64,000 bases of DNA, from positions 15,763,001 to 15,827,000 of the forward strand of contig OY756972.1 in NCBI GenBank assembly GCA_963580455.1, in the 5' to 3' direction. Position 1 is the stretch's first letter; every line of letters starts with the position of its first letter. The position numbers and the translations under genes were made by a program. Shown here in pieces: positions 48,003 to 59,422 of this stretch. The notes beneath the pieces were generated by a model. The model was given only the letters and a program-made list of their open reading frames with translations, did not search any database and was not told where the DNA came from. The DNA comes from Euonymus europaeus. Lineage: Eukaryota; Streptophyta; Magnoliopsida; Celastrales; Celastraceae.

Positions 48003-51000
48003 ACTTGGTTTTGATCCATACCTAACTAGTTTTGATCCACACAATTGCTTCCATCAAATCATTCCACCTATCTCTCAAATTGGTCCTCATATAGTAATTT
48101 CAATCAAACTCACACAAATTGACATCTAACAAACCCAATTTAGAAGCCACTTTAAGACCCAAAAGAAAGTGAGCATGAAATGGGCCAAATGGCCATATAT
48201 TAAAAAAATAAAATAAGAACGTTGTTGCACCTATTATGAACAAAGAAAAAAACTCAATAGTGCTGAGAGAGTGAGGGAAGGACAAAAAGAGAGAAGGGGT
48301 AGGGAAACTTGGTTTTGTTGAGCATTCTTAGTTAAGATTAAAGGATCAAAGAAGGGCAAACAAGATTAAGGAGGTTCTCATCAAGATTTTAAGATAAGAT
48401 TTACATTATTTTTGAAACTAGGTTTTGATGGAAACTTTTTGCAATCCTTGAAAAGATTTAATATATGGTTAAGTATGCTTGATTGTGACTTATTTATGGT
48501 TAAATTTGTAGGTTTGATTGTTGGTTTGAATTAGAAGTGTGGATTGTGAGAGATTTAGGAAATAGATGTTTGAGGGATGAATTTCTTTGATCCCATTGAA
48601 TGGCTTCAAATTTGAGGCTGAATTTTAGAGATATTGATAATTTAAGGGTGGATAACATACCCTCCAAATTTGAGACAATTCCGTGAAGGAATCAATAAGG
48701 TTCTAATGTAACCTAAAGAGGGAAATTTGTGGTTTATGGGGCTAGAGTGAGAATCTGAGTCGGAAGGTTTTTATTTGGGAGTTTAAGAAGGTATATTAGG
48801 AGGTTTTAAATTGATAATTTGGAATGGGTACATGCATGGGAGAGTGATTGACATTTTAACTAATACGGTCTAGTTTGGGGTAAATGGTGGAAATTGGGTT
48901 GAAGCCCAATTGGGATACCGAATCAAGGAAGAGATTATAAATTCAATCCATTTAAATTTTATGGTTGTTTGATAACAATTGGTGTAGCCTTATTGAAAAC
49001 GAAAGGGGGTTCGTGGACACATCACACACTTATGCTCAAGTCGAAAAATTCTAGGTTGAATAGTAGCACTTTCTATTATTTCTTGGATAATGAAGTAGGG
49101 ATTCTTACCCCTTTCTCTACCATATTTGTTTCAATCCTCTAAATAGAGGTTTGATTTCTCATTGGTCATTCCTTTTGTGTCCTTGCCTTATTTGCTTCTA
49201 AGGGAGGACGAGCTTATGTATGAATTCTTGTAATTGAATTAATGATGAATTGCATGTCTTGTTCATATTCGAGCATCTCTTTGATATGGTTTATTCAAAT
49301 CATCCATCATGTATTGCATGTATGCATATATATAGGTTGATTCAGGTACACTTATTCTTCCACAAACATATTGGACATGCATTGTAGATGCATTTGAGAT
49401 TGCTGGTGTGGACTCGTAATACCCATAGATTATGTGTGGAAATATGGAGTACTATAAGACCCTATAGATTTTTCAAATGATGGAGGATTGCCTTAGACTG
49501 GGTCAGGCCTCCATATGTGATAAATGCACCTTATGGTGTCACCGTGGTAGGGTTCAAGGTTTTTCACCAATTTTTCGGAAGTTTCGTTGAGCTAGGCGGC
49601 CCGCATGGTGTGATTGTTTACTTATACGTTGATGTGCATATTTAGATTACCATATTGCTGCATTTACACTTATTTTGTATTTCGACCTTGATAATGTTGA
49701 TTATTATTGTTTATCCGTAATGAGCCATCTACTCACTCTATCTCCTTTCTTTGTATCCTTCAGGTGAGTCCACATTGAGGTCTAGGATGCAGATCAGGAT
49801 AGGAGAGTGTGACATGGGCTAGCAACCCTGAAGTTTAGGACTTGTTAAGTATATTTGGGAACGTTGTGTTGTTTGTTTGCATGCTAATACATTTAGTTCT
49901 AGTTGTTGTATGACATATTGATGTTATGAACCTTATGGTATTGATGATGAACAGTAGGCATGGTGCTCCGTATGATCGGGACTCCTGTACCGAGATGATG
50001 GACAATGAGTCTAGACGTTAGACTATATAAGTCTACTAATGATGATGTTGTGCATATAAATTGCATATGGATAGGAGGCCTGATGCACTGTCTATAGTGT
50101 GAATGTGGATAGATGGCCAGAGACCTTATTAGGCTGCGGAATTGAACAATTGAATTTATGTGATTATGGTTGCGGTTTCTCCAAGTTGACACTCTCTGAT
50201 ATACGGGGAGGTGCTGTCGGACTTTCATTGAAATTTGACTTAGGGATGACATCCGAGAATGTCCTTAGTGAGTAGTGCGACGTGATCTGTAGCGCTCCCG
50301 GGTTGGAGCATTACACGTTGTTTCATACTCCATATAGGATATTATAATATTGCTATCTAATGTATAAGTTAATCATTGTATAAGTTCATGTATAGTTTAA
50401 TCTTATCTATTGTTTGAAAAAAAGTCTAATATTACACTTGTATATCTATTTCTTACAAGATACATTGTTTGGTTAGTTGTTAAAGAAAACGATATTATAA
50501 GATTTGTGTTTTTTGTCGGTTAACGTGTTATAATAGGAAATCACATTGTTATTATTGGAAGAAACTCTGATTAGTGGAGTTGTACATGCAATATTTGCAT
50601 ATGCTCCATTGTCCATGCTCACAAGCCATTTCTTGTTGTTCAAAAAGCAAGATTGATTACAATAACTTGATGGAGGAGAATTTCACCTTGTGATACAAGA
50701 AAACATATGCACTAGCTTCCTATGCCTTTCCAAATGAGGTGGAGTGACCCTCATACAATTGTCCATTGTTGATCCTAAATCCAAAAATACGACGTTCCAA
50801 AAAAGGGTCATCCAAAATGAACACGGTTGAGAAATGGAATGAATATGAGAGAAGGTCATCAAGGTATACATGTAGTATATGAGGTCAATAGGGACACAAC
50901 AAGAAGCACCACTACTTAACCGGACAAAGTAAGTATTTATATTCTTATTTTACGTTTTTAATATCTCAAGAAATTAACTCATCAAACTATTTTTTGCAGG

Positions 51001-51130
51001 TTCTAGAGGCTCATAGTCTAGATATCTTCAAGAAGACCTTTGCATTCTTGATACATGTATTAAACCTATGTATTTCGGATGATTAATGGGTTGTTTTATA
51101 TTTTTTTGTATTAAGAGCTTGCATTAGACA
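48003..51130. repeat. Duplicated block, copy B (partner 17480-20895)
   Basis: It matches copy A from GGTTTTGATCC to GCATTAGACA. It lacks about 250 bp found in A near 17640-17890, at a point where both sides carry CGAA/AGAA. It includes a decayed counterpart of the LTR end GGGTTGGAGCATTACAC near 50302-50316. Confidence 0.9.
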
Positions 51131-51577
51131 ATGAACACCTATGCATTAAATCTATGTATTCTTGATATACATATCTATATATATTAAACCTATGTTGTTG
51201 TTCTTTTCTTTTTTTAGTCTTTGTGATATTGGAAAGTTTAATAATGGCTGTGCTTTTAGTTATTGAATTAAGTTCCATTTTGTTCAAGTGAAAGACGCTA
51301 TTGACAGCGGCGTCTTTAATTGTTTACAACATTGACACTGTTCGAAACATCGCTATTAAAGTAATTTTAAAAAAATGAATGAAATTGTTTACAACATTGA
51401 CACTGTTCGAAACATGGCTATTAAAGTAATTTTAAAAAAATGAATGACATTTTTGACAATACCATCATCGTGAAAAATATAACAATAGTGACAGTGTCAA
51501 TTGCAATTCCTACAAAAATAATAATTGCATTGTCATTATTGTGAGGGAGGGAGGGAGCCGTAGGGGGAGGGAGAGAG
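51131..51577. repeat. AT-rich spacer with a 65 bp tandem repeat
   Basis: ATTGTTTACAACATTGACAC starts two direct copies at 51319 and 51384, each 65 bp with one or two mismatches. Just before it, AAAGACGC and GCGTCTTT form a short hairpin (51291-51317). Similar GC-stem repeats occur in the ends of CACTA elements, but no CACTA terminus was found. Confidence 0.7.
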
Positions 51578-54500
51578 CAGAGTTGTTAAAAGCGCGCTTA
51601 AGCGAGCTTAAGCGCTAAAGCGAAGCGATCAGAAGCCTTAACGCCTTGATCGCTTCGCTTCTGCATGTTTTGTCGAAGCGCGATTAAGCGCGCTTACTCT
51701 CGCTTTTGTGAGGCGCTTACAGGCACCTAATACTTGCTGTGTTGAAGCCATATAAGTACAACAAAAATAGAAACCCTAGCCTACCTCTGCGAGTCTCTTT
51801 TCCTCTTCTCTCTGCGTCGCGCCAGTCGCGAGTCTTGTTTCCTCTTCTCTCTGCGTCGCGCCAGTCGCGATCCTCTCCTCTCTGCAGTCGCGTGAGTAGC
51901 GATCCTCTCCTCTCTGGCAGTGGAGCAAGTTGCGATCCTCTCTGAGTCTCTGGCAGTCGCGCGAGTGACAAGTCGCGACATCTCCTCTCTGGTATTGTAT
52001 TCTCTTTGATTCTCTGCTTTCCACTTTGCTCCTCTGCTAATTTAAGTTCGTCAATTGCTAATTTAAGTTCGTTCGATCTGTTGTGGGGGGGAGGGGTTGG
52101 GGCTGAATTGGATAGATAGATATAATGGAGGGTGGTTCTGGGTCTAATCCATCCAAACAAGTGTCATCTACATCCTCAAATAGAAGAAGCAAGTCAAGGG
52201 AAAGGGAGTTGACAGACATTGGCTGGAAGTATAATCACATGATGAATCCAGACAATCCAAATGCTAGTACTTGTAATTTTTGTCAGAAGCTTACAAATGG
52301 TGGGATATATCGTGCAAAACAACATCAGGTTGGGATTTTTAAAAATGCTGCACCAAGCAACGAGTGTCCTCAACATGTGAAAGATGAGTTGCTTAATCAC
52401 ATGCGAATGAAACAAAAGCAAAAGGAAATTACAACCTATCACCCGCTTCAAGATGATTGTGGTTTTGGTGAAGATGAAGATGAAGTTGAAGAAATTGCTA
52501 GGCCGAATGGCAAAAGAGCTGGTGGTAGTTTGGAAATTAGAGAAGGAGCTAATGTTACCAAGAAGGTAAAAGGGCCAATGGATATGTTCTTTAGGAGGAA
52601 GAAAAGCATAGGAGCAAAGCTCAAGCAAAAAACTATCAATGAGGCGTGTGACAAAGAATTGAGAGCTGAAACTGTGCAATACATTACTCGGTTTTGGTAC
52701 CAAGTAGCATTGTCATTCAATTCTGCTAACTTAAATAGCTTCAAGGATATGGTTGAAGCTATAGGTAGATATGGCCTAGGTTTGAAACCACCAAGTTACC
52801 ATGAGTTGAGGGTTCCGCTTCTTAAGAAGGAGGTTGATCACACGGAGCAAATGATGAAAGCTCACAAGATTGAATGGGCAAAACATGGTTGTTCAATTAT
52901 GTCAGAGGGTGGACGGATAAGAAGAATAGAACCTTGATCAACATCTTGGTGAATTGTTCTTTAGGAACAATGTTTGTTGAATCTATTGATGCTTCATCCT
53001 ACATGAAAACCGGGGAGAAGATATTTGAGCTACTTGATAAGTTTGTTGAATGCATTGGAGGAGAAAATGTTGTGCAAGTAATTAATGACAATGGAAGCAA
53101 CTTCAAAGCTGTCGGTGAGCTTCAACTTTCAAATTATGATATTTAAAATTGGTCCATGTTTCAATTTTTTTCATCATATCAAATTACTTGACTAACTTTT
53201 TTTTTTTTTGGCAATCTTACTTTCAGGTGAATTACTTATGGCGAAGATGAAACACTTGTATTGGACTCCTTGTGCTGCTCACTGCATAGATCTCATAGTG
53301 GAAGACATGGGAAGATAGAAAAGGTGAAAAGAACACTTTCAAATGCTATTTTCCTAATTGGTTATATTTATAACCATGTAGGTGTCTTAAGCATGATGCG
53401 GGAGTTTACAAACAACAGTGAATTAGTAAGATATGGGGTTACTCGATTTGCGACTACTTTCCTTTGTTTGGAAAGTCTTGGAAGCAAAAAGGAGTGTATT
53501 CGAAATATGTTGACTTCGGAAAAATGGTTGAATAGCAAATGGGCTAAGGATGCCAAAGGTAAAAGGGCATATGAAATTGTTCTAATGCCGGCTTTTTGGG
53601 CCAATATTGTTTATATCCGAAAGGTAATGGGTCCCCTAGTGAAAGTTCTTCGGCTAGTTGACAATGAAAAAAAACCGGCAATGGGCTACATTTATGAGGC
53701 AATGGATAGGGCCAAAGAAGCTATTCAATCGGCTTTTGAAGGAAGGCCAGTGAAATACAAGAAAATATTTTAAATTATTGATGAACGATGGGAATGCCAA
53801 CTTTATAGAGATTTACATGAAGCGGGTCATTACTGAAATCCAGAACTTTTCTATAATGATCCTAGCATTGAGAATTGTGAGGAGCTTACAAGTGGATTGT
53901 ATAGATGTATTGAAAGAATGATTGAATAAGAGGATTCTAGACTTAAGATTATGGATGAGTTACATTTATACAAAAGAGCGCAAGGTCAATTTGGCAATTC
54001 GAACAAGGCGTACCAAATCCCCTGGTAATTACTATTTGGTTGCTTTAGTAATATGTAAATACGTAATTCATTACTTAATTCATTGCCAAATTTATTTATT
54101 TAACATTTGGTGGCTTCACTTACAAATTTGCAGCTGAGTGGTGGAATTTATTTGGCAATTCAGCTCCTCAATTGCAGAAAATGGCAATTAGAATTCTTAG
54201 TTTGACATGCAGTGCTTCTGGATGTGAGAGAAACTGGAGCATGTTTGAGCATGTAAGTACTAATTATTGCCTTGTACTACTTCTTAGTTTTTGCACTTTT
54301 GTTTACAGCTTCACATATGCGTAATAAATAAAACTCTTTTTGAAGGTTCATAACAAAAGAAGGAACAAATTAGAGCATCAAAAGTTGCATGACTTGATCT
54401 ATGTCAAGTACAACCAAACTTTGAAGTCTCGTTATGAAATGAGGGACAAGATTGATCCTATAACATTGAATGATATCGATGCTTGCAATGAATGGATGGT

Positions 54501-55180
54501 TGGAGAAATGGATGCAAGCTCGGATGGTGAGAATGAGCTTGTGCACAATGGTGGTGACTTAACATGGGGTGTTGTAGGTGAAGCTGTTGGTGCCGGTCAA
54601 AGAAGAGCAACTAGACAACAAGCAAGGTCAAAGGCTTCAACCTCTTCAAATCCACCAATATCAATTCCATTACCTACTGAAACTGAAGAAGAAGCTATTG
54701 CAATTGGCATTGGCTTAGATGAGACGAAGGAGGATGGAGGAGTTGGAATGTCAAGTGCACTTAGCGCAGACAATGATGAGTTTGATGACGACGATGATGA
54801 AGAAGCTGAATGATTCATGATTGGCTGATTATTGGCTTATTGCATTTGCATCTGTGACTGTTAGATTGCTTGCTGCCTTGCTTGCATTTTTATGTTTTTT
54901 TTTTGGCTTCTTTCTTGAACATTTGCCATTGTCAATCTGAACCATTTATGTGTTATGCTTTTATGAATTATGACTTTGAGCAATCTAGATCTGTTCCAGC
55001 CTTCTAGGGATGTTGAAATGTCTATTTTATTTATGAATTGAGTGTTAAGTGCCATGAAAATGCAGGAAATCAACTTTTTTGCTACAGGGTTAGAAAGGCG
55101 CGCTTAAGCTAGCGCCTAGCGCCTTGAAGCGCTATGAGGCCTCTGGCGCTTTGCAGCGCCTAGGGCTTTTAACAACTCTG
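51578..55180 (+). mobile_element. hAT element, complete ends, dead transposase
   Basis: The terminal inverted repeats are CAGAGTTGTTAAAAGC at 51578 and its reverse complement ending at 55180. Flanks GGAGAGAG (51570-51577) and GAAGAGAG (55181-55188) are an 8 bp target duplication with one mismatch. The GCGC/TTAAGC-rich subterminal sequences (51590-51720 and 55095-55165) can form hairpins. The interior encodes a BED/hAT transposase with disabling mutations. Confidence 0.92.
52125..54813 (+). pseudogene. hAT transposase pseudogene 2 (BED zinc finger, DUF659, hAT dimerisation)
   Basis: The ATG at 52125 opens a BED zinc finger (CNFCQK...AKQHQVG, residues about 45-70) and the DUF659 start (PSYHELRVPLLKKEV). 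One base is missing near 52908, after CSIMS, so the frame shifts to GWTDKKNRTLINILVNCS. Exon ends and introns follow around 53115-53225, 54024-54135 and 54252-54346. A second one-base loss follows VEDMG near 53312, and stops occur near 53771, 53835 and 53928. The dimerisation region (SGCERNWS...HNKRRNKLEHQKLHDL) lies at 54220-54410, and the acidic tail ends at 54813. The gene would have made a nuclear DNA transposase. It is now dead. Confidence 0.9.
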
Positions 55181-55188
55181 GAAGAGAG

Positions 55189-55453
55189 AGGGAACGTATT
55201 GCTATGAAGTCAAGAAACATTTATATTTTAAATATTTCATGCAGATGACATGCATACGGCCAATTCAAATTGGAAGATATTACTCGCCAAGCATTTTGAT
55301 AGTACATAAAAGAACACTCTTTTTTCACGTTTCCGAGATCATCTGTTGAGAGAACAACATATGTTGAAGTGTAAGGTTACAATCAATTCATTACAACAGC
55401 TCAACACTGCAGCTTACCTTCCACTTTGAATGTATCCGCTACTTTACAGTTTA
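55189..55453. other. No gene seen
   Basis: Short spacer. Its end carries one copy of a 27 bp sequence that recurs on the other side of the MITE. Confidence 0.4.
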
Positions 55454-55841
55454 GGGCAACCACAATGGTTGCACTTTAAATGGCCCAATAATGTTGATTT
55501 TGGATCCCACATCTATCTCACAAAAACACAACTCTCAATACAATCAAATCAACAAAACACATATTTCAATACTTTCACATCAACAAAACACATCTCCCAA
55601 TACAAAACCATTATCCAACCCAACTACTTTCTTATCCTTCATACTATCCCAATCAAATTTACACCAAAATCAAGGCTGAGTCCCACATTCATTACAAAAA
55701 GTTAAGCCACATTATCATCCACATAATCAAAATACATATCTCAATACAATCACAACAACAAAACACATTTTTCAATTCAACTACATCAGCAAAACACATT
55801 AATTTTATTGACCCATTAACTTTACACCATTGCAATTGCCC
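55454..55841. mobile_element. MITE, 388 bp
   Basis: The imperfect inverted ends are GGGCAACCACAATGGTTGC and, from the right, GGGCAATTGCAATGGTG. Both are flanked by TTA/TAA. This looks like a PIF/Harbinger- or mariner-type MITE. The interior repeats ACAAAACACAT several times. The sequence ACTTTGAATGTAT..GCTACTTTACA flanks it on both sides (about 55424 and 55860). Confidence 0.6.
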
Positions 55842-56323
55842 TAAGGTACCCTCTTCTACTTTGAATGTATAAGCTACTTTACATTTTACACGTTAATAAC
55901 GATGAGAGAGACACTCATAACATTCTTTGTGTTTTCTATTGAACAAGTCAAAGAAACATTAGCCTTTTTTTTTTTACAGAACGATTGTGATTAGACGCAC
56001 ATTGTGCAACTACGACTAGGAAAACAAGATATTCCTACCTTAGTTCCACACAAACTAGATGGAAGAACAATGTAAACCGGAATTTGTTACAAAATAATGT
56101 TTCAGTCATACCAGTTACCCAGAAAATACAATTAGAAGATCCTTTTCAAACGAAATGCACTAGTTAAGGCTACATGATAATGTATGAAAATGCCTCTTCC
56201 CAGAACATAGTTTATAGCATCGCTTGAACACCAAATCAATAGCTAATATTCACCAAAATCTACAGAGTAGTTATTTCTCATAAACTATCAGAATGGTACC
56301 AGTACATAACAACAAACCACCAA
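55842..56323. other. 3' flank of the ribosome recycling factor gene
   Basis: No ORF. On the minus strand this is the likely 3' untranslated and downstream region. A poly(A) signal was not assigned. Confidence 0.4.
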
Positions 56324-59170
56324 TCAGCCTTGAGTGATTTCCTTTTCCTTCGCTTTACCCATATCCTCCACTGACTTGATAAATTTTTTTGTCAAGTCAT
56401 CAACCTGGAAGAGGACTGAATGTCACGATTCACAAACAAAAGAACATAAGTTTCAGGACAACTTGTTAAGCTGCAGTGAGACTTACTTCTTTCTCCAATC
56501 TCTTGGCCTCATCCTTAGGAAATATTGAGCCTGCCTTTTTTGTCGTATCCAGTGCCTGAATATAAAAATCATGGATAAGCTTTAAAATGTGAGATCTAAA
56601 AATATACAAATACAATTAGACACGCAAATACAAGTTTGCTGCTTAGGTTATAAATATATATGTATATATGTATATATATGAAACTGTGTAATAATAGTAA
56701 TCTCAGTCTTGAGGAAAAAATATATAGCAAAGCTTTAACAAATAGACTGACATGCTATGTGTAGAGATTCTCACAATCAAATTCCAGATGTTTTGCTTTT
56801 ACAAGAAGATGATGCAAGTCATCTGGGATTAGTGAATATGAATCTCGTGAGATTCCTGGTGGAGGATCCATCATGATTAGCTCGAGTTTTTTAGCACTCG
56901 ATCCTCATTTTTATCATAAAATCTGAACTCTGAATATTATTCCATCAATGATGACAGCTGAATCGACATAGGTATTTCACAACTATACCTTCTGGCGAGC
57001 CCTTCTTATGCTCTGCTTGATGTCTTCACAAGACTTGGTAACCACCTTGCAAATAGCCTGGTGCAACATGTTGCAAAACGGACAATTATAAAGCACATGA
57101 AAATGTTAAAATTTGGGGGCGAGAAAGGTAATCATTCATGGACTTACCTGCATATGCTCTTTCGTTAATCTGTTGGATTCAAAGCATAGAAAACACAGTC
57201 AATAAGATAAAAAAGACGATAAAACCAGAAAAATCCCAAAACAGCAATGCACAGGAATCCCAAAACCTTAGCAGAAATTCAAAATAAAAAAAGTCAAAAG
57301 AATTTGAAAAATTGTGTTTATCATATGTTTGAGAATATCCACCACAAAAAGATGTGGGACTTAATCCAGAGAATCAAATTGACAATAACATGATAAAAGG
57401 TAGCAAGTTCTTACGGGGGAATAGATGCAATCAACCGTTGCCCGTCCACCTTTGGATTTAAACCTAATGGAGAAGATATGATGGCCTTCTCTATTTCTTT
57501 CAGGGTCTACATAAGCAGTTTGACAAATATCATCATGGACAGGGCTAGTGGGATGGAGTTGTTTTGAAATTGTAATAGTTAAAGATGCTAATATAAATAA
57601 ACTCAATGCTCACTATCTGAAAAGTTAATAACAAAACAAAATCACCTAAGAAAATTTCCACAAATAATATTGTTTAAAAAAAAAGCGATATGCTACGAAA
57701 TTTCCTCAATTCTTTTATGAACATTGTAGACAAAAATCCTGCTGAGTGAGTTTATCCAACTAAATACGTAAATCCTAGCAAGAAAATTTTCCAAAATTAG
57801 AACACAAAGTGTAGTTTAGAGTTTCATACATATGCGAAAAAGAGTGTTTTGAGTGGGAGGAAACTCCCAAAGAAATTCTAAAGCGGAAATAGTAGGACAC
57901 CTTTTGCCTCTAGTAAAGAGAAACGTTCAATGTTAATGATGATGTATTGTGTACTGTATTAGATTTCATCATTCCTCAAAGTTTCATCGTGTTATTTGGG
58001 AACACCGTTGGTGACCACCTTAATAAAAAATAATAAAAGTACAAGTCTAGGGAGTCTAGTTCATTACATTGGGATCGTAAGGATTTATTGATAATGTTTT
58101 AGGATCCATGACCGAAACTACAGCTAACCGATTCAACTGCATCTTTAGACCACCAGTTTCCACAATAATATGATCAAGCATACCTACAAGAGGATTACAA
58201 AGTGAGAATGTCAGTGGTGCAAACCACCATACAGAGTAATCTTATATAAATCAAGGTTGCTCCCAATTGGTTTTTTTTTATAAAGGTTGCTCACAATAAT
58301 ACACCTGCAGATGCCCTTCCAGTACGCAATTTAGTTAATTCACGCGACAAAGCTTCTACTGCTGCCTCCATTTGTGACCCAGCTGTAGCCTTTATGTTAG
58401 GCCCAAAATCATGTGGCGCAGTTTCGCCTGTTAACAAGTCATCTCCTAAATCGGAAAACAAAACAATAAGTAAAATAAATAGCCATGCTGAGTATAAATT
58501 AGTGACATGCAGTAATTCAGCATTGACGGCATAAACATATAAACAGATATCACAGTCGTCAAGCTATAAGTGATAAATTCAACAGAAAATAACCCTGCGT
58601 TTCACAATAAAATTAAGTGGAAGGAAAATTGAGCAGTGTACAATAACCCTCGAGTCATGAAAAACCATAAAAAACAATAATAACTGAGAAGATCCGACCA
58701 TCCAACTAAATAGAAAGGAATTTCCATACACAAAACTACTCAATTGAAGCATTGTACAATCACATGAATTAAAACCCATGACAAAAAAAGAAAAAGAAAA
58801 AGAAAAAAAGGAGCTGAAAACCAAAGAATCAGTCACGAAGACAAACCGAATCATCAGAAACAGTCTCATTTCTAGATAATAAAGACGAGAAAAAAAATTC
58901 TAACATAGAAAAGAAATCCAAATAACCAATATTTATAGAGAAAAAAGGAATACTTGATTTGTTGGGGCTTGATTTTTTAGCGAATCCGCGATGAGCAAAT
59001 CCCGTGAGATTAAGTGTAGGAAGAATAGGAGCTTCTAGCTTGCGGGAATCGGAGATGCTTGGAGTGCTATAACAGAAAAAGTGAGAGAGATTGCGAGATT
59101 CAGACGAAGAACGAACAAGGAGAAATGCTTTTCTACTTGAGAATAACGCGCGTCTCAAGTACAGAGCCAT
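56324..59170 (-). CDS. RRF: Ribosome recycling factor, mitochondrial type (8 exons)
   Basis: Ribosome recycling factor, working with EF-G, releases ribosomes from mRNA after termination. Exons on the minus strand: 59170-58954, 58445-58305, 58183-58068, 57506-57415, 57169-57148, 57057-56989, 56555-56487, 56404-56324. Every junction has GT..AG and phases fit. The total is 807 bp, 268 aa. Residues 1 to about 65 are rich in Arg and Ser with few acidic residues, a good mitochondrial presequence. The RRF domain follows from about residue 100: KLRTGRAS, LSINPYDPN, IISSPLGLNPKVDGQRLI, PPLTKEHM, then the KKAGSIFPKDEAKRLEKEVD helix to ITQG. The NRLAVVSVMDPKTLSI stretch is as in plant mitochondrial, not plastid, RRFs. 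The exon at 57148-57169 is only 22 bp. Localisation is inferred. Confidence 0.95.
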
Positions 59171-59422
59171 GTCTGTCTGTCTGGTTCTTCAAATTTTCAT
59201 GGCGGACGCATATACATATACTGAGATTTCTCGTCTAGGGTTTTGCAGGGGTTTTTGCTTTTGCATTTTGATATTTTTGTTCCATAACGACGTCGTTATC
59301 TTACTATTAAAAACGGTGTCGTGGAGTCTCTCTTTCCAGGTTCTGTACCGAGCCAGATTTCACACGTGACTCCTGAAGAACGCCGCCATTTCCAACCAAG
59401 CAAGCGAAATTGTAAAGCAATA
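59171..59422. promoter_or_regulatory. Bidirectional promoter interval, RRF and MTERF5-like gene
   Basis: Only 252 bp separate the two divergent start codons, so promoter and both 5' leaders overlap here. At 59284-59299 lies a perfect 16 bp palindrome, ATAACGACGTCGTTAT, with GACGTC at its centre, the core bound by plant bZIP (C-box/TGA) factors. No clear TATA box is seen on either strand. Shared regulation is inference. Confidence 0.7.

Noticed and set aside
51717..52160. Arg/Glu-rich minus-strand frames (147 codons and shorter) near the hAT end
   Set aside because: They arise from the CTCTCCTCT/GTCGCG tandem-like leader of the hAT element. All frames show the same low-complexity repeat.
52194..52703. 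169-codon minus-strand frame opposite the hAT transposase
   Set aside because: Shadow of the BED/hAT coding frame.
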